The position numbers were made by a program, and so were the translations under genes. The notes beneath the pieces are model-generated. The model had not been told where the DNA came from, did not search any database, and saw only the letters and a list, made by a program, of their open reading frames with translations. Positions 9,394-18,578 of a stretch of DNA of 51,623 nt are shown here, piece after piece. This DNA is from Neisseria sp. HMSC077D05 (GTDB lineage: Bacteria > Pseudomonadota > Gammaproteobacteria > Burkholderiales > Neisseriaceae): positions 1 through 51,623 of the forward strand of contig KV796994.1 of the NCBI GenBank assembly GCA_001809325.1, written 5' to 3'. Numbering within the stretch: position 1 is the first letter of the stretch; each line of letters begins with the position of its first letter.

Positions 9394-9568
9394 CCATTAT
9401 TAAGCCCATATTCTGGCGAAAAGAATTGTCAACAATAATATCATTCGGATTAAAAATATTTAATTAATAAACAAAAAGTAGCTTTATGTAATGTCATGAT
9501 GCTTATAAACATTTTGATGATTTTAAAAATGCTATATGTAAAAAATTCAAAAAACAAAAGGCTATTCT

Positions 9569-9597
9569 TTGACAATCTTTAACCCATCCCCTAATAT
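9569..9597 (+). promoter_or_regulatory. Sigma-70 promoter for gltS
   Basis: Consensus -35 TTGACA (9569-9574), a 17-bp spacer and -10 TAATAT (9592-9597), 68 bp before the gltS start. The rest of the gap from 9394 is AT-rich and holds no gene. Confidence 0.75.
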
Positions 9598-9665
9598 CCA
9601 ACAGTTTGATTCCGCAAAGCGGATTTAAGAAAAACATTTTTGAGATTTTGAGAGGTAAAACAATT

Positions 9666-10886
9666 ATGGAATGGGAATTTAACAGTTACTACACGTTGAT
9701 TGCCGCCACATTGGTTTTGTTGATTGGTAAGGTTTTGGTAAACAAAGTCAAATTCCTGCGCGATTTCAACATTCCCGAGCCTGTGGCAGGCGGCTTGATT
9801 GCTGCGATTGTCCTGTTTGCACTGCATCAAGCCTACGGCGTGAGCTTCAAATTTGAAAAACCGCTGCAAGATGCATTCATGCTGATTTTCTTCACTTCTA
9901 TCGGTTTGAGCGCGGACTTTTCCCGCCTGAAAGCGGGCGGTCTGCCGTTGGTGATTTTCACCGCCGTCGTAGGGGCATTTATCATCGTGCAGAACTTTGT
10001 CGGCGTCGGCTTGGCGAAGGTTTTAGGACTGGATCCGCTTATCGGTCTGATTACCGGCTCGATTACCCTGACCGGCGGACACGGTACGGCAGGTGCATGG
10101 GGACCTGACTTTGAAAACAAATTCGGCTTGGTCGGTGCTACCGGGTTAGGTATGGCTTCCGCCACGTTCGGTTTGGTATTCGGCGGCCTGATCGGCGGTC
10201 CGGTTGCGCGCCGTCTGATCAACAAAATGGGACGCAAGCCCATCGAGCAAAGCGGACAAAAGGCAAATTCAGACGAACATGCCGACGACGTGTTCGAACA
10301 AGCGAAGCGCACCCGCCTGATTACCGCCGAATCCGCCGTCGAAACGCTTGCCATGTTTGCAGCGTGTTTGGCATTTGCCGAAATTGTGGACGGCTTCGAC
10401 AAAGAATATCTGTATGACTTGCCGAAATTCGTATGGTGTCTGTTTGCCGGTGTCGTCATCCGCAACATTCTGACTTCTGCGTTTAAAGTCAATATGTTCG
10501 ACCGCGCCATCGACGTATTCGGCAATGCCTCCCTGTCGCTTTTCCTTGCAATGGCGCTTTTGAACCTGAAATTGTGGGAACTGACCGGTCTAGCGGGTCC
10601 TGTAACCATCATTCTCGCCGTACAAACCGTCGTGATGATTCTGTACGCGACATTCGCCACCTACGTTTTTATGGGACGCGACTACGATGCGGCGGTTTTG
10701 GCGGCAGGACACTGCGGCTTCGGCTTGGGCGCAACGCCGACCGCCGTTGCCAATATGCAGTCCATCACTCAGACCTTCGGTCCTTCACACAAAGCCTTCT
10801 TGATTGTGCCTATGGTCGGCGCGTTCTTCGTGGACTTGATTAACGCGGCAATCCTTTCCGGTTTTGTAAATGTCATTACCAAATAA
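9666..10886 (+). CDS. gltS: Sodium/glutamate symporter
   Basis: GltS takes up glutamate with sodium across the inner membrane. The 406-residue product has the expected ten or so hydrophobic helices and both halves of the family's inverted-repeat motif: TGGHGTAGAWG near residue 137 and GHCGFGLGATPTAVANM near residue 357. I start at ATG 9666 (MEWEFNSYYTLIAATL), which has GAGAGG upstream and a good promoter; an in-frame upstream ATG at 9606 would add a non-conserved 20-residue extension. It is followed by a strong intrinsic terminator. Confidence 0.95.
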   Translation: MEWEFNSYYTLIAATLVLLIGKVLVNKVKFLRDFNIPEPVAGGLIAAIVLFALHQAYGVSFKFEKPLQDAFMLIFFTSIGLSADFSRLKAGGLPLVIFTAVVGAFIIVQNFVGVGLAKVLGLDPLIGLITGSITLTGGHGTAGAWGPDFENKFGLVGATGLGMASATFGLVFGGLIGGPVARRLINKMGRKPIEQSGQKANSDEHADDVFEQAKRTRLITAESAVETLAMFAACLAFAEIVDGFDKEYLYDLPKFVWCLFAGVVIRNILTSAFKVNMFDRAIDVFGNASLSLFLAMALLNLKLWELTGLAGPVTIILAVQTVVMILYATFATYVFMGRDYDAAVLAAGHCGFGLGATPTAVANMQSITQTFGPSHKAFLIVPMVGAFFVDLINAAILSGFVNVITK

Positions 10887-10910
10887 GTAAGCATTTATAA
10901 CGTTTCGTTG

Positions 10911-10951
10911 AAAAAGCACTTGCAACATTTACTTGTTGCAAGTGCTTTTGT
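10911..10951 (+). terminator. Intrinsic terminator after gltS
   Basis: A perfect 16-bp stem AAAAGCACTTGCAACA with its complement around a short loop, ending in TTTT. Unlike most terminators here it contains no DUS. Confidence 0.9.
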
Positions 10952-11013
10952 TATGATGGTCGTCTGAACGAGAAAACGATTCGGTTTCCGAGCCGTATCA
11001 AGGAGTATTATTT

Positions 11014-12030
11014 ATGCACAAAAAGCTGCTGGCTTTACCGCTTATCGCCCTGATGTTGGCGGCGTGTGGCAAAGAAGAACCCAAGCAGGCTTTGGAGTGT
11101 GGCAATCCTGCCGCGATTCAAAGTATCCGCAACCAAATCCAAGAAACCATCAAGCGCGAGGCGCGTTCCTTTGTCCGTGCCGACAGCCGCCAATTTGTCG
11201 ATGCCGATAAAATCATTGCCGCCGGCTCCGAGTTGAATATTGTCTTGGACAATCCGCAAGAAATTACGGAAGACAACAAATCCTTGTGCAGCGCCGATTT
11301 GAAAATCCAAATCCCTGCCGAAGTATTGCGTACCGCCGATGCCAACAGTCCGCTGATTTACAGCAATACCGGCTTGACCGAAATGCTTCAGCAGAAAATC
11401 ATGGGCAGCAACCTGAGCTTTGAGAACAACACGTTCTCAACCAGCGTCCGCTATACGCCCGATCCGAAAGTCGGTACGGTTTCTTTGGAAGACAATACCG
11501 TCAACATGACCGCGCAAACCCTGTCTTCCTTACTGTTGCCTTACGGCGTCAAAAGCATCGTGATGATAGACGGTAAGGCAGTCAGCAAAGAAGAGGCGAT
11601 CAAAATCCTGCAAAGCAAAGCCGCTGAAGAGCCGCCTGTCGCCAAAGCAGAAGATATTTTGGAAAACAACGCGGCGAGCCAAGCTTCGGGCGTACCGCCT
11701 GCCGCAGGCCTTGAAACCGAAATCCTGCGTCCTGACAACGAAGAGAAGCAGGAGCAGCCGTCGTTCTCTCAAAGCGACTTAGACAATGCCCGCTCGCAAA
11801 ACCATCAGGCTGAGTCAGAAATCAAAGGCGTATGGGACGGCATGGAGCGTACTGTCCAACAAGAAATGCTGGCAGAACAACGCGCTTGGATTCAAACCAA
11901 AAACCAAAACTGCCAACAGGCAGCGGCTAGGGCGGACAGTCCGGCGCAAAACGAATACCTCAAGCTCCAATGCGATACCCGCATGACGCGCGAGCGTACC
12001 CAATATCTGCGCGGCTATTCGATCAACTGA
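11014..12030 (+). CDS. Lipoprotein with C-terminal LprI/DUF1311-like domain
   Basis: A 338-residue lipoprotein: signal peptide MHKKLLALPLIALMLAAC with lipobox LAAC, lipidated at Cys18. Residues about 25-190 are a probable repeat-type periplasmic domain (two LSxxSV/NTF-like segments), followed by a Pro/Glu/Gln-rich linker. The last 65 residues (VWDGMERTVQQEMLAEQRAW, NCQQAA, LQCDTRMTRERTQYL) match the LprI lysozyme-inhibitor-like domain (DUF1311) with its paired cysteines. AAGGAG precedes ATG 11014. It should face the periplasm. A role in resisting host lysozyme is plausible from the family but not shown by the sequence. Confidence 0.85.
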   Translation: MHKKLLALPLIALMLAACGKEEPKQALECGNPAAIQSIRNQIQETIKREARSFVRADSRQFVDADKIIAAGSELNIVLDNPQEITEDNKSLCSADLKIQIPAEVLRTADANSPLIYSNTGLTEMLQQKIMGSNLSFENNTFSTSVRYTPDPKVGTVSLEDNTVNMTAQTLSSLLLPYGVKSIVMIDGKAVSKEEAIKILQSKAAEEPPVAKAEDILENNAASQASGVPPAAGLETEILRPDNEEKQEQPSFSQSDLDNARSQNHQAESEIKGVWDGMERTVQQEMLAEQRAWIQTKNQNCQQAAARADSPAQNEYLKLQCDTRMTRERTQYLRGYSIN

Positions 12031-12083
12031 CGCTGCAAAGCCGACGGCAGGCGGGTGTTGATAAGCCTTCTGTCCGTTATTAA

Positions 12084-12125
12084 AAAGGTCGTCTGAAATG
12101 CTGTTTGGCATTTCAGACGACCTTT
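12084..12125 (+). terminator. DUS inverted-pair terminator
   Basis: AAAGGTCGTCTGAAATGC and its exact complement around a 6-base loop, 54 bp after the lipoprotein stop. Confidence 0.85.
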
Positions 12126-12160
12126 GTATTGCGGTACAATCCACATTGCTCGTTGCATAA

Positions 12161-12316
12161 TATAGTGGATTAACTTTAAACCAGTACGGCGTTGCCTCGC
12201 CTTAGCTCAAAGAGACGATTCTCTAAGGTGCTGAAGCACCAAGTGAATCGGTTCCGTACTATCTGTACTGTCTGCGGCTTCGTCGCCTTGTCCTGATTTA
12301 AATTTAATCCACTATA
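12161..12316 (-). repeat. CREE, 156 bp
   Basis: Complete element with TATAGTGGATTAACTTTAAA at the left end and AAATTTAATCCACTATA at the right. The core is nearly identical to those at 7691 and 22447, in the same (reverse) orientation. Confidence 0.95.
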
Positions 12317-12389
12317 ACAGCATCAGATGAAGCACCGAGTTAATCGCATTCTCCTTCATTTTCTCCGTAAACCATAAGAAAGCACATTG

Positions 12390-13046
12390 ATGAAAACCCT
12401 CGCATTCCTCCTGCTGACAAGCTTTTCCCTGCACGCTGCCGCACAAGATTATGTTCTGACGGAAGACCGTCTCAGCAGCGGCTCATTGACACTCAACGGC
12501 AAACAGGTTTCTGTCGATACAGTCAATCCAAACGGCCATGTCTGTAATTATGAAGGCACAATCAAAAACCGTACCAGCAAAAACCGTAATGGCTGCGTCG
12601 TACATTTCTCCTTTACCAACAACAGCGTGAAGCTGAACATTCCGGATTCAGCCCGCGAAGCCTGCCAAGAATACTGCGGACATAATGCATCTTTCGAGGC
12701 GACCTATGAAAAATTGCCTGCCGCCTGTTCCGCAAAAGGCGCGGCAGCAATGGAAAAACGTTTTCAGGCCGCCTATCAGGGAAAACGCTACCGCGATGCT
12801 GTTGCTATCAAACAACGTTATCTCAACGAATGCGACAAGTTCCTCGATCTGACCGAATGGATGCGGACGCTGAACGACTTGTCCGTCAGCTATAAAAATG
12901 CCGGAGACAAAGCAGCATGCCGCAAGGCGCTTGCCCCGATGGACAAATGGCTGGAGGGTTACCAGCCGAGCTACCTCTACGAAGAAGCATACAAACGAGA
13001 AGCCGCTGCCGCACAATTTAATTTGAAGCAATGCAGCGACAAATAA
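12390..13046 (+). CDS. Exported cysteine-containing protein, unknown function
   Basis: A 218-residue protein with signal peptide MKTLAFLLLTSFSLHAAAQ (cleavage after AAAQ or AHAA-like site). The N-terminal half is beta-like and has Cys pairs (HVCNYEG, NGCVVHF, EACQEYCGH, AACSAKG). The C-terminal half is helical (RFQAAYQGKRYRDAVAIKQR, LNDLSVSYKNAGDKAACRKA), resembling tetratricopeptide-type helices. I use ATG 12390; the TTG three bases earlier is less likely. A CREE lies just upstream and might supply a promoter. No family recognised; it resembles Neisseria exported hypothetical proteins. Confidence 0.72.
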   Translation: MKTLAFLLLTSFSLHAAAQDYVLTEDRLSSGSLTLNGKQVSVDTVNPNGHVCNYEGTIKNRTSKNRNGCVVHFSFTNNSVKLNIPDSAREACQEYCGHNASFEATYEKLPAACSAKGAAAMEKRFQAAYQGKRYRDAVAIKQRYLNECDKFLDLTEWMRTLNDLSVSYKNAGDKAACRKALAPMDKWLEGYQPSYLYEEAYKREAAAAQFNLKQCSDK

Positions 13047-13109
13047 TCGCCGCCCGTCATCGAATCCCACGCTAGTCAGGGAATAGGAAAAGTTCGCCTC
13101 TTCGGTAAA

Positions 13110-13174
13110 CAAGGTCGTCTGAAAACAAACGCCGCAGGTTGTGTTCAACCAGAAGCCGTTTTCAGACGACCTTT
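13110..13174 (+). terminator. DUS inverted pair with long loop
   Basis: AAGGTCGTCTGAAAAC and GTTTTCAGACGACCTT are separated by about 30 bases, 64 bp after the stop of the preceding gene. Possible terminator, weaker because of the loop length. Confidence 0.6.
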
Positions 13175-13266
13175 TGTCTGGTTTGGAAAGCCGGCGTATT
13201 AAATTTAAATCAGAGCGGACAGGGCAACGTTTACAGAGTTGAACTTAACCCATACCCTTCAAAACA

Positions 13267-13295
13267 AAACGGGCGGCTTGGATGGCCGCCCGTTT
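13267..13295 (-). terminator. Intrinsic terminator of fba
   Basis: GC-rich stem AAACGGGCGGC / GCCGCCCGTTT with a 7-base loop and T-rich tail on the minus strand, 15 bp beyond the fba stop. Confidence 0.88.
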
Positions 13296-13309
13296 GATTG
13301 TCCCGTTGT

Positions 13310-14374
13310 TTATTTGATGATTTGGTTTAGCTCGCCTTTGGCGTAGCGGTTTGCCATTTTCTCAAGGGAAACGGGTTTGATTTTGCCTGCCTGACCTTCG
13401 CAACCGAATGCGAGGTAGCGGTCGAGACAGATTTGTTTCATGGCTTCGACGGTTTTGCTCAGGTATTTGCGCGGGTCGAATTCGGACGGGTTTTCTGCCA
13501 TGAAGCGGCGGATGGCGCCTGTGGAGGCGAGGCGTAGGTCGGTGTCGATGTTGACTTTGCGCACGCCGTGTTTGATGCCTTCGACGATTTCTTCTACGGG
13601 TACGCCGTAGGTTTCGCCGATTTTGCCGCCGTATTCGTTGATGACTTTCAGCCATTCTTGGGGAACGGAGCTGGAGCCGTGCATGACGATGTGGGTGTTG
13701 GGCAGGGCTTGGTGGATTTCTTTGATGCGGTCGATGCGCAATACGTCGCCGGTGGGCGGACGGGTGAATTTGTATGCGCCGTGGCTGGTGCCGACGGCGA
13801 TGGCGAGTGCATCCACGCCGGTGTCTTTGACGAAGCGCACGGCGTCTTCGACGCTGGTGAGCATTTGGTCGTGGGAGAGTTTGCCTGCCGCGCCTACGCC
13901 GTCTTCTTCGCCGGCTTCGCCGGTTTCGAGGTTGCCCAATACGCCGATTTCGCCTTCGACGGACACGCCGCAGGCGTGGGAGAAGTTAACGACGGTACGG
14001 GTGGCATTAACGTTGTATTCGTAGGTGGACGGGGTTTTGCCGTCTTCGAGCAGCGAGCCGTCCATCATGACGGAGGAGAAGCCCAGTTGGATGGAGCGTT
14101 GGCATACGTCGGGCGATGCGCCGTGGTCTTGGTGCATGACGACGGGGATGTGCGGGAATTCTTCAACGGCCGCCAAAATCAGGTGGCGTAAAAACGGCGC
14201 ACCTGCATATTTGCGCGCGCCGGCGGATGCTTGAACGATAACGGGGGCGTTGACTTGGTCTGCGGCTTCCATGATGGCGCGCATTTGTTCGAGGTTGTTG
14301 ACGTTGAATGCGGGCAGGCCGTAGCTGTTTTCGGCGGCATGGTCGAGCAGTTGGCGCATGGATACGAGTGCCAT
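13310..14374 (-). CDS. fba: Class II fructose-1,6-bisphosphate aldolase
   Basis: This zinc enzyme interconverts fructose-1,6-bisphosphate with dihydroxyacetone phosphate and glyceraldehyde-3-phosphate. The 354-residue product has the metal/active-site segment [20 protein letters not shown] near residue 80, [22 protein letters not shown] and [20 protein letters not shown]. Together these are typical of the 350-residue CbbA-type class II enzymes. AAGGAGA lies ideally before ATG 14374. It is a single-gene unit with its own terminator, divergent from the thioesterase-xerC pair. Cytosolic; assignment firm. Confidence 0.96.
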   Translation of the reverse strand: MALVSMRQLLDHAAENSYGLPAFNVNNLEQMRAIMEAADQVNAPVIVQASAGARKYAGAPFLRHLILAAVEEFPHIPVVMHQDHGASPDVCQRSIQLGFSSVMMDGSLLEDGKTPSTYEYNVNATRTVVNFSHACGVSVEGEIGVLGNLETGEAGEEDGVGAAGKLSHDQMLTSVEDAVRFVKDTGVDALAIAVGTSHGAYKFTRPPTGDVLRIDRIKEIHQALPNTHIVMHGSSSVPQEWLKVINEYGGKIGETYGVPVEEIVEGIKHGVRKVNIDTDLRLASTGAIRRFMAENPSEFDPRKYLSKTVEAMKQICLDRYLAFGCEGQAGKIKPVSLEKMANRYAKGELNQIIK

Positions 14375-14585
14375 TTAAATCTCCTTGGTGAGGTAGCGGG
14401 ATGGTGATGTGGGAAATTATAATGTTTTTCTTATTAAAAAACTACACAGGGCTACATCAGTTTTATATATTAATGAGATTTTGGGCGGCTGCGGCGGGCA
14501 AACGGTGCGGTCGGTATTTTTCTGACATGGTTTATAATAACGGTTTGTTTTCGGGGTCGTCTGAAACGGCGGCGGGAGGTGTGTG

Positions 14586-15014
14586 ATGGCTAAGTTTGCA
14601 GTGGCGGATGTGGATGCGGTGTTGTTTCAGACGACCTTGCGCGTGCAGGTGGGCGATGTGAATTACGGCGGCCATTTGGCGAACGATGCCGTTTTGCGCT
14701 TGTGCCACGAGGTGCGGATGCGTTGGCTGGCGGGTTTGGGCTGGAGTGAAACGGACGCGGGCGGCGCGGGGCTGATTATGGCGGACGCGGCGGTGCAATA
14801 TTTGGCACAAGGTTTTTACGGCGATGAATTGTCGGCGGAAATGGGCGTCGAGGACATCGGCAAGGGCGGGTTCGCGCTGCTGTTCCGCCTGACGCGCATC
14901 GCGGACGGCAAGGTGCTGGCGCGGGCGCGCACGGGCATGGTGTGTTTCGATTATGCGCGCCAAAAGGTTTGCCGGTTGCCTGAGGCTTTGAAAACCGTGT
15001 TGGAGGTCGTCTGA
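14586..15014 (+). CDS. Hot-dog fold acyl-CoA thioesterase family protein
   Basis: A 142-residue protein of the 4-hydroxybenzoyl-CoA thioesterase/YbgC-like hot-dog superfamily. The typical segment [16 protein letters not shown] is at residue 22 and ends the first strand/helix; [17 protein letters not shown] and [17 protein letters not shown] follow. It probably hydrolyses an acyl-CoA; the substrate is unknown. ATG 14586 is preferred to the overlapping GTG at 14583. Its last codons are GTC GTC TGA, supplied by a DUS, and the same DUS holds the GGAGG before xerC, so the two genes are tightly coupled. Confidence 0.85.
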   Translation: MAKFAVADVDAVLFQTTLRVQVGDVNYGGHLANDAVLRLCHEVRMRWLAGLGWSETDAGGAGLIMADAAVQYLAQGFYGDELSAEMGVEDIGKGGFALLFRLTRIADGKVLARARTGMVCFDYARQKVCRLPEALKTVLEVV

Positions 15015-15016
15015 AA
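15002..15016 (+). promoter_or_regulatory. DUS doubling as stop codon and ribosome binding site
   Basis: GGAGGTCGTCTGAAA: the GGAGG is a good Shine-Dalgarno 10 bp before xerC ATG 15017, while GTC GTC TGA within the same 12-mer ends the thioesterase frame with Val-Val-stop. Confidence 0.8.
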
Positions 15017-15916
15017 ATGTTGGCGCGCGATTTCGGACTGTCTTTGGACGGCTATTTGAAAATGTTGGGGCAACAGGGCAAGTCGGCGCACACGCTGTCT
15101 GCCTACGGGCGCGATTTGACCGAACTCGTGCGGCTTTTGACGGAAGGGTCGTCTGAAACGGCGCAGGATTTGACGCGGCGCGATTTTGTGGCAGCGTTGA
15201 AACGGCTGTCGCAACAAGGTTTGAGCGAACGGACGCTGGCGCGCAAATTGTCGGCGTGGCGGCAATATTGCGGCTGGCTCGTGCAGTCGGGCATGATGGA
15301 CAACGATCCGACCTTCAACCTGAAAGCCCCGCGCCTGCCCGAACGCCTGCCCAAAGCCCTGCCGCAGGAAGAGTTGAACCATATGCTCGACAGCGCGCCT
15401 GCCGACGACAGTTTGGCGGTGCGCGACCATGCCTTGTTTGAACTGATGTACGGCAGCGGCCTGCGCCTGAGCGAGATACACGGCTTGGATTTGGGTGATG
15501 TGTTGCTGGACGAAGGCTGGGTGAGCGTAACCGGCAAAGGCAGGAAAGAGCGGCAAGTCCCGCTGTCGGGCAAAAGCGTCGAATCCTTGCGCGCCTACCT
15601 GTCCGAACGCGTGGCGGCAGACGGCGAAACCGCGCTCTTTACCGGCAAAAACGGCACGCGGCTCGGACAGCGGCAAATCCAAAAACGCCTTCAGGCATGG
15701 GCGGTACGGCAGGGCAGCGGGCAACACATTTCCCCGCACATGATGCGCCACAGCTACGCCAGCCACCTTTTGCAATCCTCGCGCGACATCCGCGCTGTGC
15801 AAGAGCTGCTGGGACACAGCAACCTCTCGACCACGCAGATTTACACCAAGCTGGATTTCGACCATCTGGCCAAGGTTTACGACGAGGGGCATCCGCGGGC
15901 GAAACGGAAAAAGTGA
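15017..15916 (+). CDS. xerC: Site-specific tyrosine recombinase XerC
   Basis: XerC with XerD resolves chromosome dimers at dif. The 299-residue product has an N-terminal core-binding SAM-like domain (about 10-95) and the C-terminal catalytic domain. All six catalytic residues are visible: Arg150 (GSGLRLSE), Lys174 (VTGKGRKE), His241 and Arg244 ([14 protein letters not shown]), His267 ([11 protein letters not shown]) and Tyr276 (QIYTKLDF). The ending [11 protein letters not shown] is the XerC-type C terminus, favouring XerC over XerD. It starts 2 bp after the thioesterase stop. A DUS is read in frame as GSSET near residue 45. Confidence 0.93.
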   Translation: MLARDFGLSLDGYLKMLGQQGKSAHTLSAYGRDLTELVRLLTEGSSETAQDLTRRDFVAALKRLSQQGLSERTLARKLSAWRQYCGWLVQSGMMDNDPTFNLKAPRLPERLPKALPQEELNHMLDSAPADDSLAVRDHALFELMYGSGLRLSEIHGLDLGDVLLDEGWVSVTGKGRKERQVPLSGKSVESLRAYLSERVAADGETALFTGKNGTRLGQRQIQKRLQAWAVRQGSGQHISPHMMRHSYASHLLQSSRDIRAVQELLGHSNLSTTQIYTKLDFDHLAKVYDEGHPRAKRKK

Positions 15917-15960
15917 AGGGGGCGGTTTGAGAGGTTCCATCTCTAATGCTTGGCATACAC

Positions 15961-15993
15961 AAAGGTCGTCTGAAACCCTTTCAGACGACCTTT
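15961..15993. terminator. DUS inverted-pair terminator between convergent xerC and AraC gene
   Basis: A 15-bp perfect stem AAAGGTCGTCTGAAA / complement with a 3-base loop, flanked by A and T runs, lying between two convergent genes. Likely bidirectional. Confidence 0.85.
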
Positions 15994-16018
15994 AAACCTC
16001 TAAACACCCCATCCGACA

Positions 16019-16948
16019 TCAATCCTCCCGCTTGCGCACTTCCGCAGGCGTGCAGTCGAAATATTGCTTGAATGCCTGCGTGAAGCTGGATGTGTGTCCG
16101 TAGCCGCAGCGGTAGGCGATTTCGCTGATGCTCTCTTTGCCCGTCGTCAACGCATACAGCGCATATTGCATATGTTTGTGCCGCAGCCAGTCGCTGACGG
16201 TAATCCCGAAATAATCCCGCAGGCGGCGTTGCAGCGTCCGTTCGCTGACGTGCAGTGCGGCGGCGAGTTCCGCCACTTGGTGCGCGCCTTGGTCAAATGC
16301 CTGATTCAGACCATGCACAAACCCGTCCCCATCCGACGGGCGAACCGTCCCGCCTGATTTTTCAGACGATGGCGACAACGGATAACGGCTGCAAAAATCG
16401 CGCCACAATCCCGCGAGCAACTGCAAAGCATCGGCTTCGCGCTGCAAAACATCGCCCAGACCGTCGCCTTGCGCCGACAGCATCAAACTGTTTTCCGCCA
16501 AAGCGCGCAATTCATCGCTCAAATGCCAATGCCGCACCGTCTCGCGGTAAACCGCCGGCAGCATCGCCGCGTATTGCGGTTGCGACAGCCATTGCTCTAT
16601 GCCTTTCAACGTGATTTTCGCCGTTTTCTCCCCTTGGTAGAGATAACGGCTGAACAAAATCTCCTCCTCCGCAGCAATCAACACCACCTGTCCGCCGTCA
16701 GCCTCAATCTGATAGCGGTTTTGATTGATGGCGAAATCCAAACGCCCCTCCAGCAGCAGGATGAACGAAATATAAGGCTCGGCAAGCTGCGTGCTTTGGA
16801 AATCCTTTTGCGCGGTCACGCAGCCGCCATGCAGGGAAATGCCGCTGTGCAGCGTATCGAAACGGTAATTGCCGCTCAGATAATCGCTGCCGCCGCCTTG
16901 TTGCACCAGTCGGACGAAATGTTGGCTGTTTAAAGAGTCTCTTTCCAT
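16019..16948 (-). CDS. AraC-family transcriptional regulator
   Basis: A 309-residue regulator. Residues 1-200 form an effector/sensor domain (ISFILLLEGRLDFAINQNRY). The C-terminal ~100 residues hold the two-HTH AraC DNA-binding domain: HQVAELAAALHVSERTLQRR for the first HTH, ISEIAYRCGYGHTSSFTQAF for the second, and the closing CTPAEVRKRED. Neisseria AraC regulators of this shape, such as MpeR, control iron-uptake or efflux genes, but this sequence alone does not show the target. Neighbours give no clue. The sensor ligand is unknown. Confidence 0.88.
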   Translation of the reverse strand: MERDSLNSQHFVRLVQQGGGSDYLSGNYRFDTLHSGISLHGGCVTAQKDFQSTQLAEPYISFILLLEGRLDFAINQNRYQIEADGGQVVLIAAEEEILFSRYLYQGEKTAKITLKGIEQWLSQPQYAAMLPAVYRETVRHWHLSDELRALAENSLMLSAQGDGLGDVLQREADALQLLAGLWRDFCSRYPLSPSSEKSGGTVRPSDGDGFVHGLNQAFDQGAHQVAELAAALHVSERTLQRRLRDYFGITVSDWLRHKHMQYALYALTTGKESISEIAYRCGYGHTSSFTQAFKQYFDCTPAEVRKRED

Positions 16949-17111
16949 AAATCATTTTATTTTCAACAGACTGCCAAACGATAACACCGATTTTCCTTCA
17001 GGTAAACCGACACGAGGGTCGTCTGAAACCCTAATCCGCATCTTTTTTTCAAAACGCTTCTGATAAAAAGAGGGAGGCTGGTGTCAGATGAATAATGGGC
17101 TGCGAATAGAA

Positions 17112-17157
17112 AAAGGTCGTCTGAAAACCTGATTTTTAAGGTTTTCAGACGACCTTT
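17112..17157. terminator. DUS inverted-pair terminator
   Basis: AAAAGGTCGTCTGAAAACCT and its complement around an 8-base loop, just beyond the stop of the minus-strand gene at 17189. Confidence 0.82.
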
Positions 17158-17188
17158 GCGCATTTTGTCTAGATCGTTTCCAGATGTT

Positions 17189-17674
17189 TTAGAACATAGA
17201 ATGCCCGCTCACTGTTTTTTCCGGTACGGATTGAATCACGTCCCAATGTTCGACGATTTTACCGTTGCGGTCGAAGCGGAAAATATCGACGACCGCTTCG
17301 CCCCGGTCTTGGGCGGAGATTCGGCTGAAGACGTGCATGAACACCAAATCGCCTTCCGCTGCGATGCGTTTCACTTCGGCGCGCGAGCCGGGATTTTCTT
17401 TTAAGAACGGAGCGAAGGCGTCGATGAAGGCTTGTCCGCCGTCGGCAACGGTCGAATTGTGTTGGATGTAGGTTTTGCCGACATATTTGCTGACGGCTTC
17501 TTGCAGTTTGTGCTGGTTGAACGCGAGGTCGTAGAAGGCAAGGGCGTTGGCTTTGTTGCGTACCTCTTGGGTTTGCGCGGCTTTGATGCGGGTGGGTTTG
17601 GCTTTGGGGGCGGCGTATGCGGCGGTTGATGAGAGGGCTGCTGCGGTCAGTAAGACGGCGACGATTTTTTTCAT
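17189..17674 (-). CDS. Exported SnoaL/NTF2-like protein
   Basis: A 161-residue protein with a Sec signal peptide (MKKIVAVLLTAAALSSTAAY ending AYA-AP). The mature part matches the SnoaL-like branch of the NTF2 superfamily: LAFYDLAFNQHKLQEAVSKY, YIQHNSTVADG and the closing VVDIFRFDRNGKIVEHWDVI. This fold binds small hydrophobic ligands in a cone-shaped pocket; here it would act in the periplasm. AAGGAAA precedes ATG 17674. It is downstream of the NAD(P)-binding oxidoreductase on the same strand, separated by an imperfect DUS hairpin. Substrate unknown. Confidence 0.83.
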   Translation of the reverse strand: MKKIVAVLLTAAALSSTAAYAAPKAKPTRIKAAQTQEVRNKANALAFYDLAFNQHKLQEAVSKYVGKTYIQHNSTVADGGQAFIDAFAPFLKENPGSRAEVKRIAAEGDLVFMHVFSRISAQDRGEAVVDIFRFDRNGKIVEHWDVIQSVPEKTVSGHSMF

Positions 17675-17698
17675 TTTTCGATTTCCTTTTGGTTTGTA

Positions 17699-17743
17699 AG
17701 GGTCGTCTTAAAACCCGATTTCCAAGGTTTTCAGACGACCTTT
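17699..17743 (-). terminator. Imperfect DUS inverted pair
   Basis: One arm is intact (TTTTCAGACGACCTTT) but the other reads GGTCGTCTTAAAAC, a one-base change that destroys the DUS core while keeping most of the stem. Confidence 0.6.
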
Positions 17744-17757
17744 GACTTAGACGGCGG

Positions 17758-18414
17758 TTAAACGGCGGCAACGGTAAAGCGTTCAAACAAATGCGCTTTG
17801 TTTTCCGCATCGTCGGCGATGGCGACCGCCAAATCCGCCACGCTGATGCCTGCCGGAATTTCACCGTCCATCAGCAAATCGTCTTTGCCCAAGCGGTATT
17901 TGCCGGTTTTGTCTTCGCCGAACCCGCCGTCCGCGCCCAATCGTGCCGGTGGGGAAACGAAAGACCAGTTCACATCACGGCGCGGCAGGAGTGCCGTCAA
18001 GAGATGGCGTTCGGCATTGGCACCGTCGTAAATTTCTTTCGGGAAATCGGGTGTATCGACAACTTGCAAATCAGGCGCGGCATACAGGCTGCCTGCGCCG
18101 CCGACGATTAAGAGATACGGAACTTGAGCCGCTTCTGCCGCTTCGACAATATTGTTTGCGCCACGTGTGAAATCCGCGCCGATATTGGGATTGTTCCAGC
18201 CCGGATTGAACGCGCTGACCACGGCGTCAAAGCCTGCCAGCTTGTCGGCGAAATCCGCAGCGTTGACATCTGCGGAGACGGCGGCAACATTTTGCGCTTG
18301 GAACACTTTGTCCGTGTTGCGCGCGAAAGCGGTTACTTCATGTCCACGACCTGCCAATTCTTGAACCACTGCGTTGCCGACGTAACCTGTTGCGCCGATG
18401 ACTGCGACTTTCAT
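17758..18414 (-). CDS. NAD(P)-binding oxidoreductase (NmrA/SDR-like)
   Basis: A 218-residue atypical short-chain dehydrogenase-type protein. It starts MKVAVIGATGYVGNAVVQEL, with the GATGxxG dinucleotide-binding loop, and continues with a Rossmann fold (HEVTAFARNTDKV, SADVNAADFADKLAGFDAVV). The ending DLAVAIADDAENKAHLFERF is typical of the YwnB/NmrA-like group. AAGGAGT precedes ATG 18414, so I reject a 14-residue upstream extension. It lies between DUS hairpins and is probably transcribed with the SnoaL-like gene. Substrate unknown; family firm. Confidence 0.88.
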   Translation of the reverse strand: MKVAVIGATGYVGNAVVQELAGRGHEVTAFARNTDKVFQAQNVAAVSADVNAADFADKLAGFDAVVSAFNPGWNNPNIGADFTRGANNIVEAAEAAQVPYLLIVGGAGSLYAAPDLQVVDTPDFPKEIYDGANAERHLLTALLPRRDVNWSFVSPPARLGADGGFGEDKTGKYRLGKDDLLMDGEIPAGISVADLAVAIADDAENKAHLFERFTVAAV

Positions 18415-18537
18415 GTTTGACTCCTTGTTGAGGTGTGATTGATTAGATGAACGCATTGTAAGGTCGTCTGAAACGCTTGATAATCCCTGTTTTACTGTTG
18501 TTATTATAAAGTTGAACTAAATAATAGGATGAAAAAA

Positions 18538-18575
18538 GGTCGTCTGAAACGGAGTTTAAAGTTTCAGACGACCTG
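18538..18575. terminator. DUS inverted-pair terminator
   Basis: AGGTCGTCTGAAAC and its complement around a 10-base loop, immediately after the stop of the minus-strand gene at 18579. Confidence 0.82.
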
Positions 18576-18578
18576 TTG

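Noticed and set aside
13196-13235. ATTAAATTTAAATCAG near a terminator, resembling a CREE end
   Set aside because: Only the first 16 bases match and no second end or core is present, so a remnant cannot be shown.
13568-14191. Long Phe/Val/Gly-rich frame opposite fba
   Set aside because: Antisense shadow of fba with no start context.
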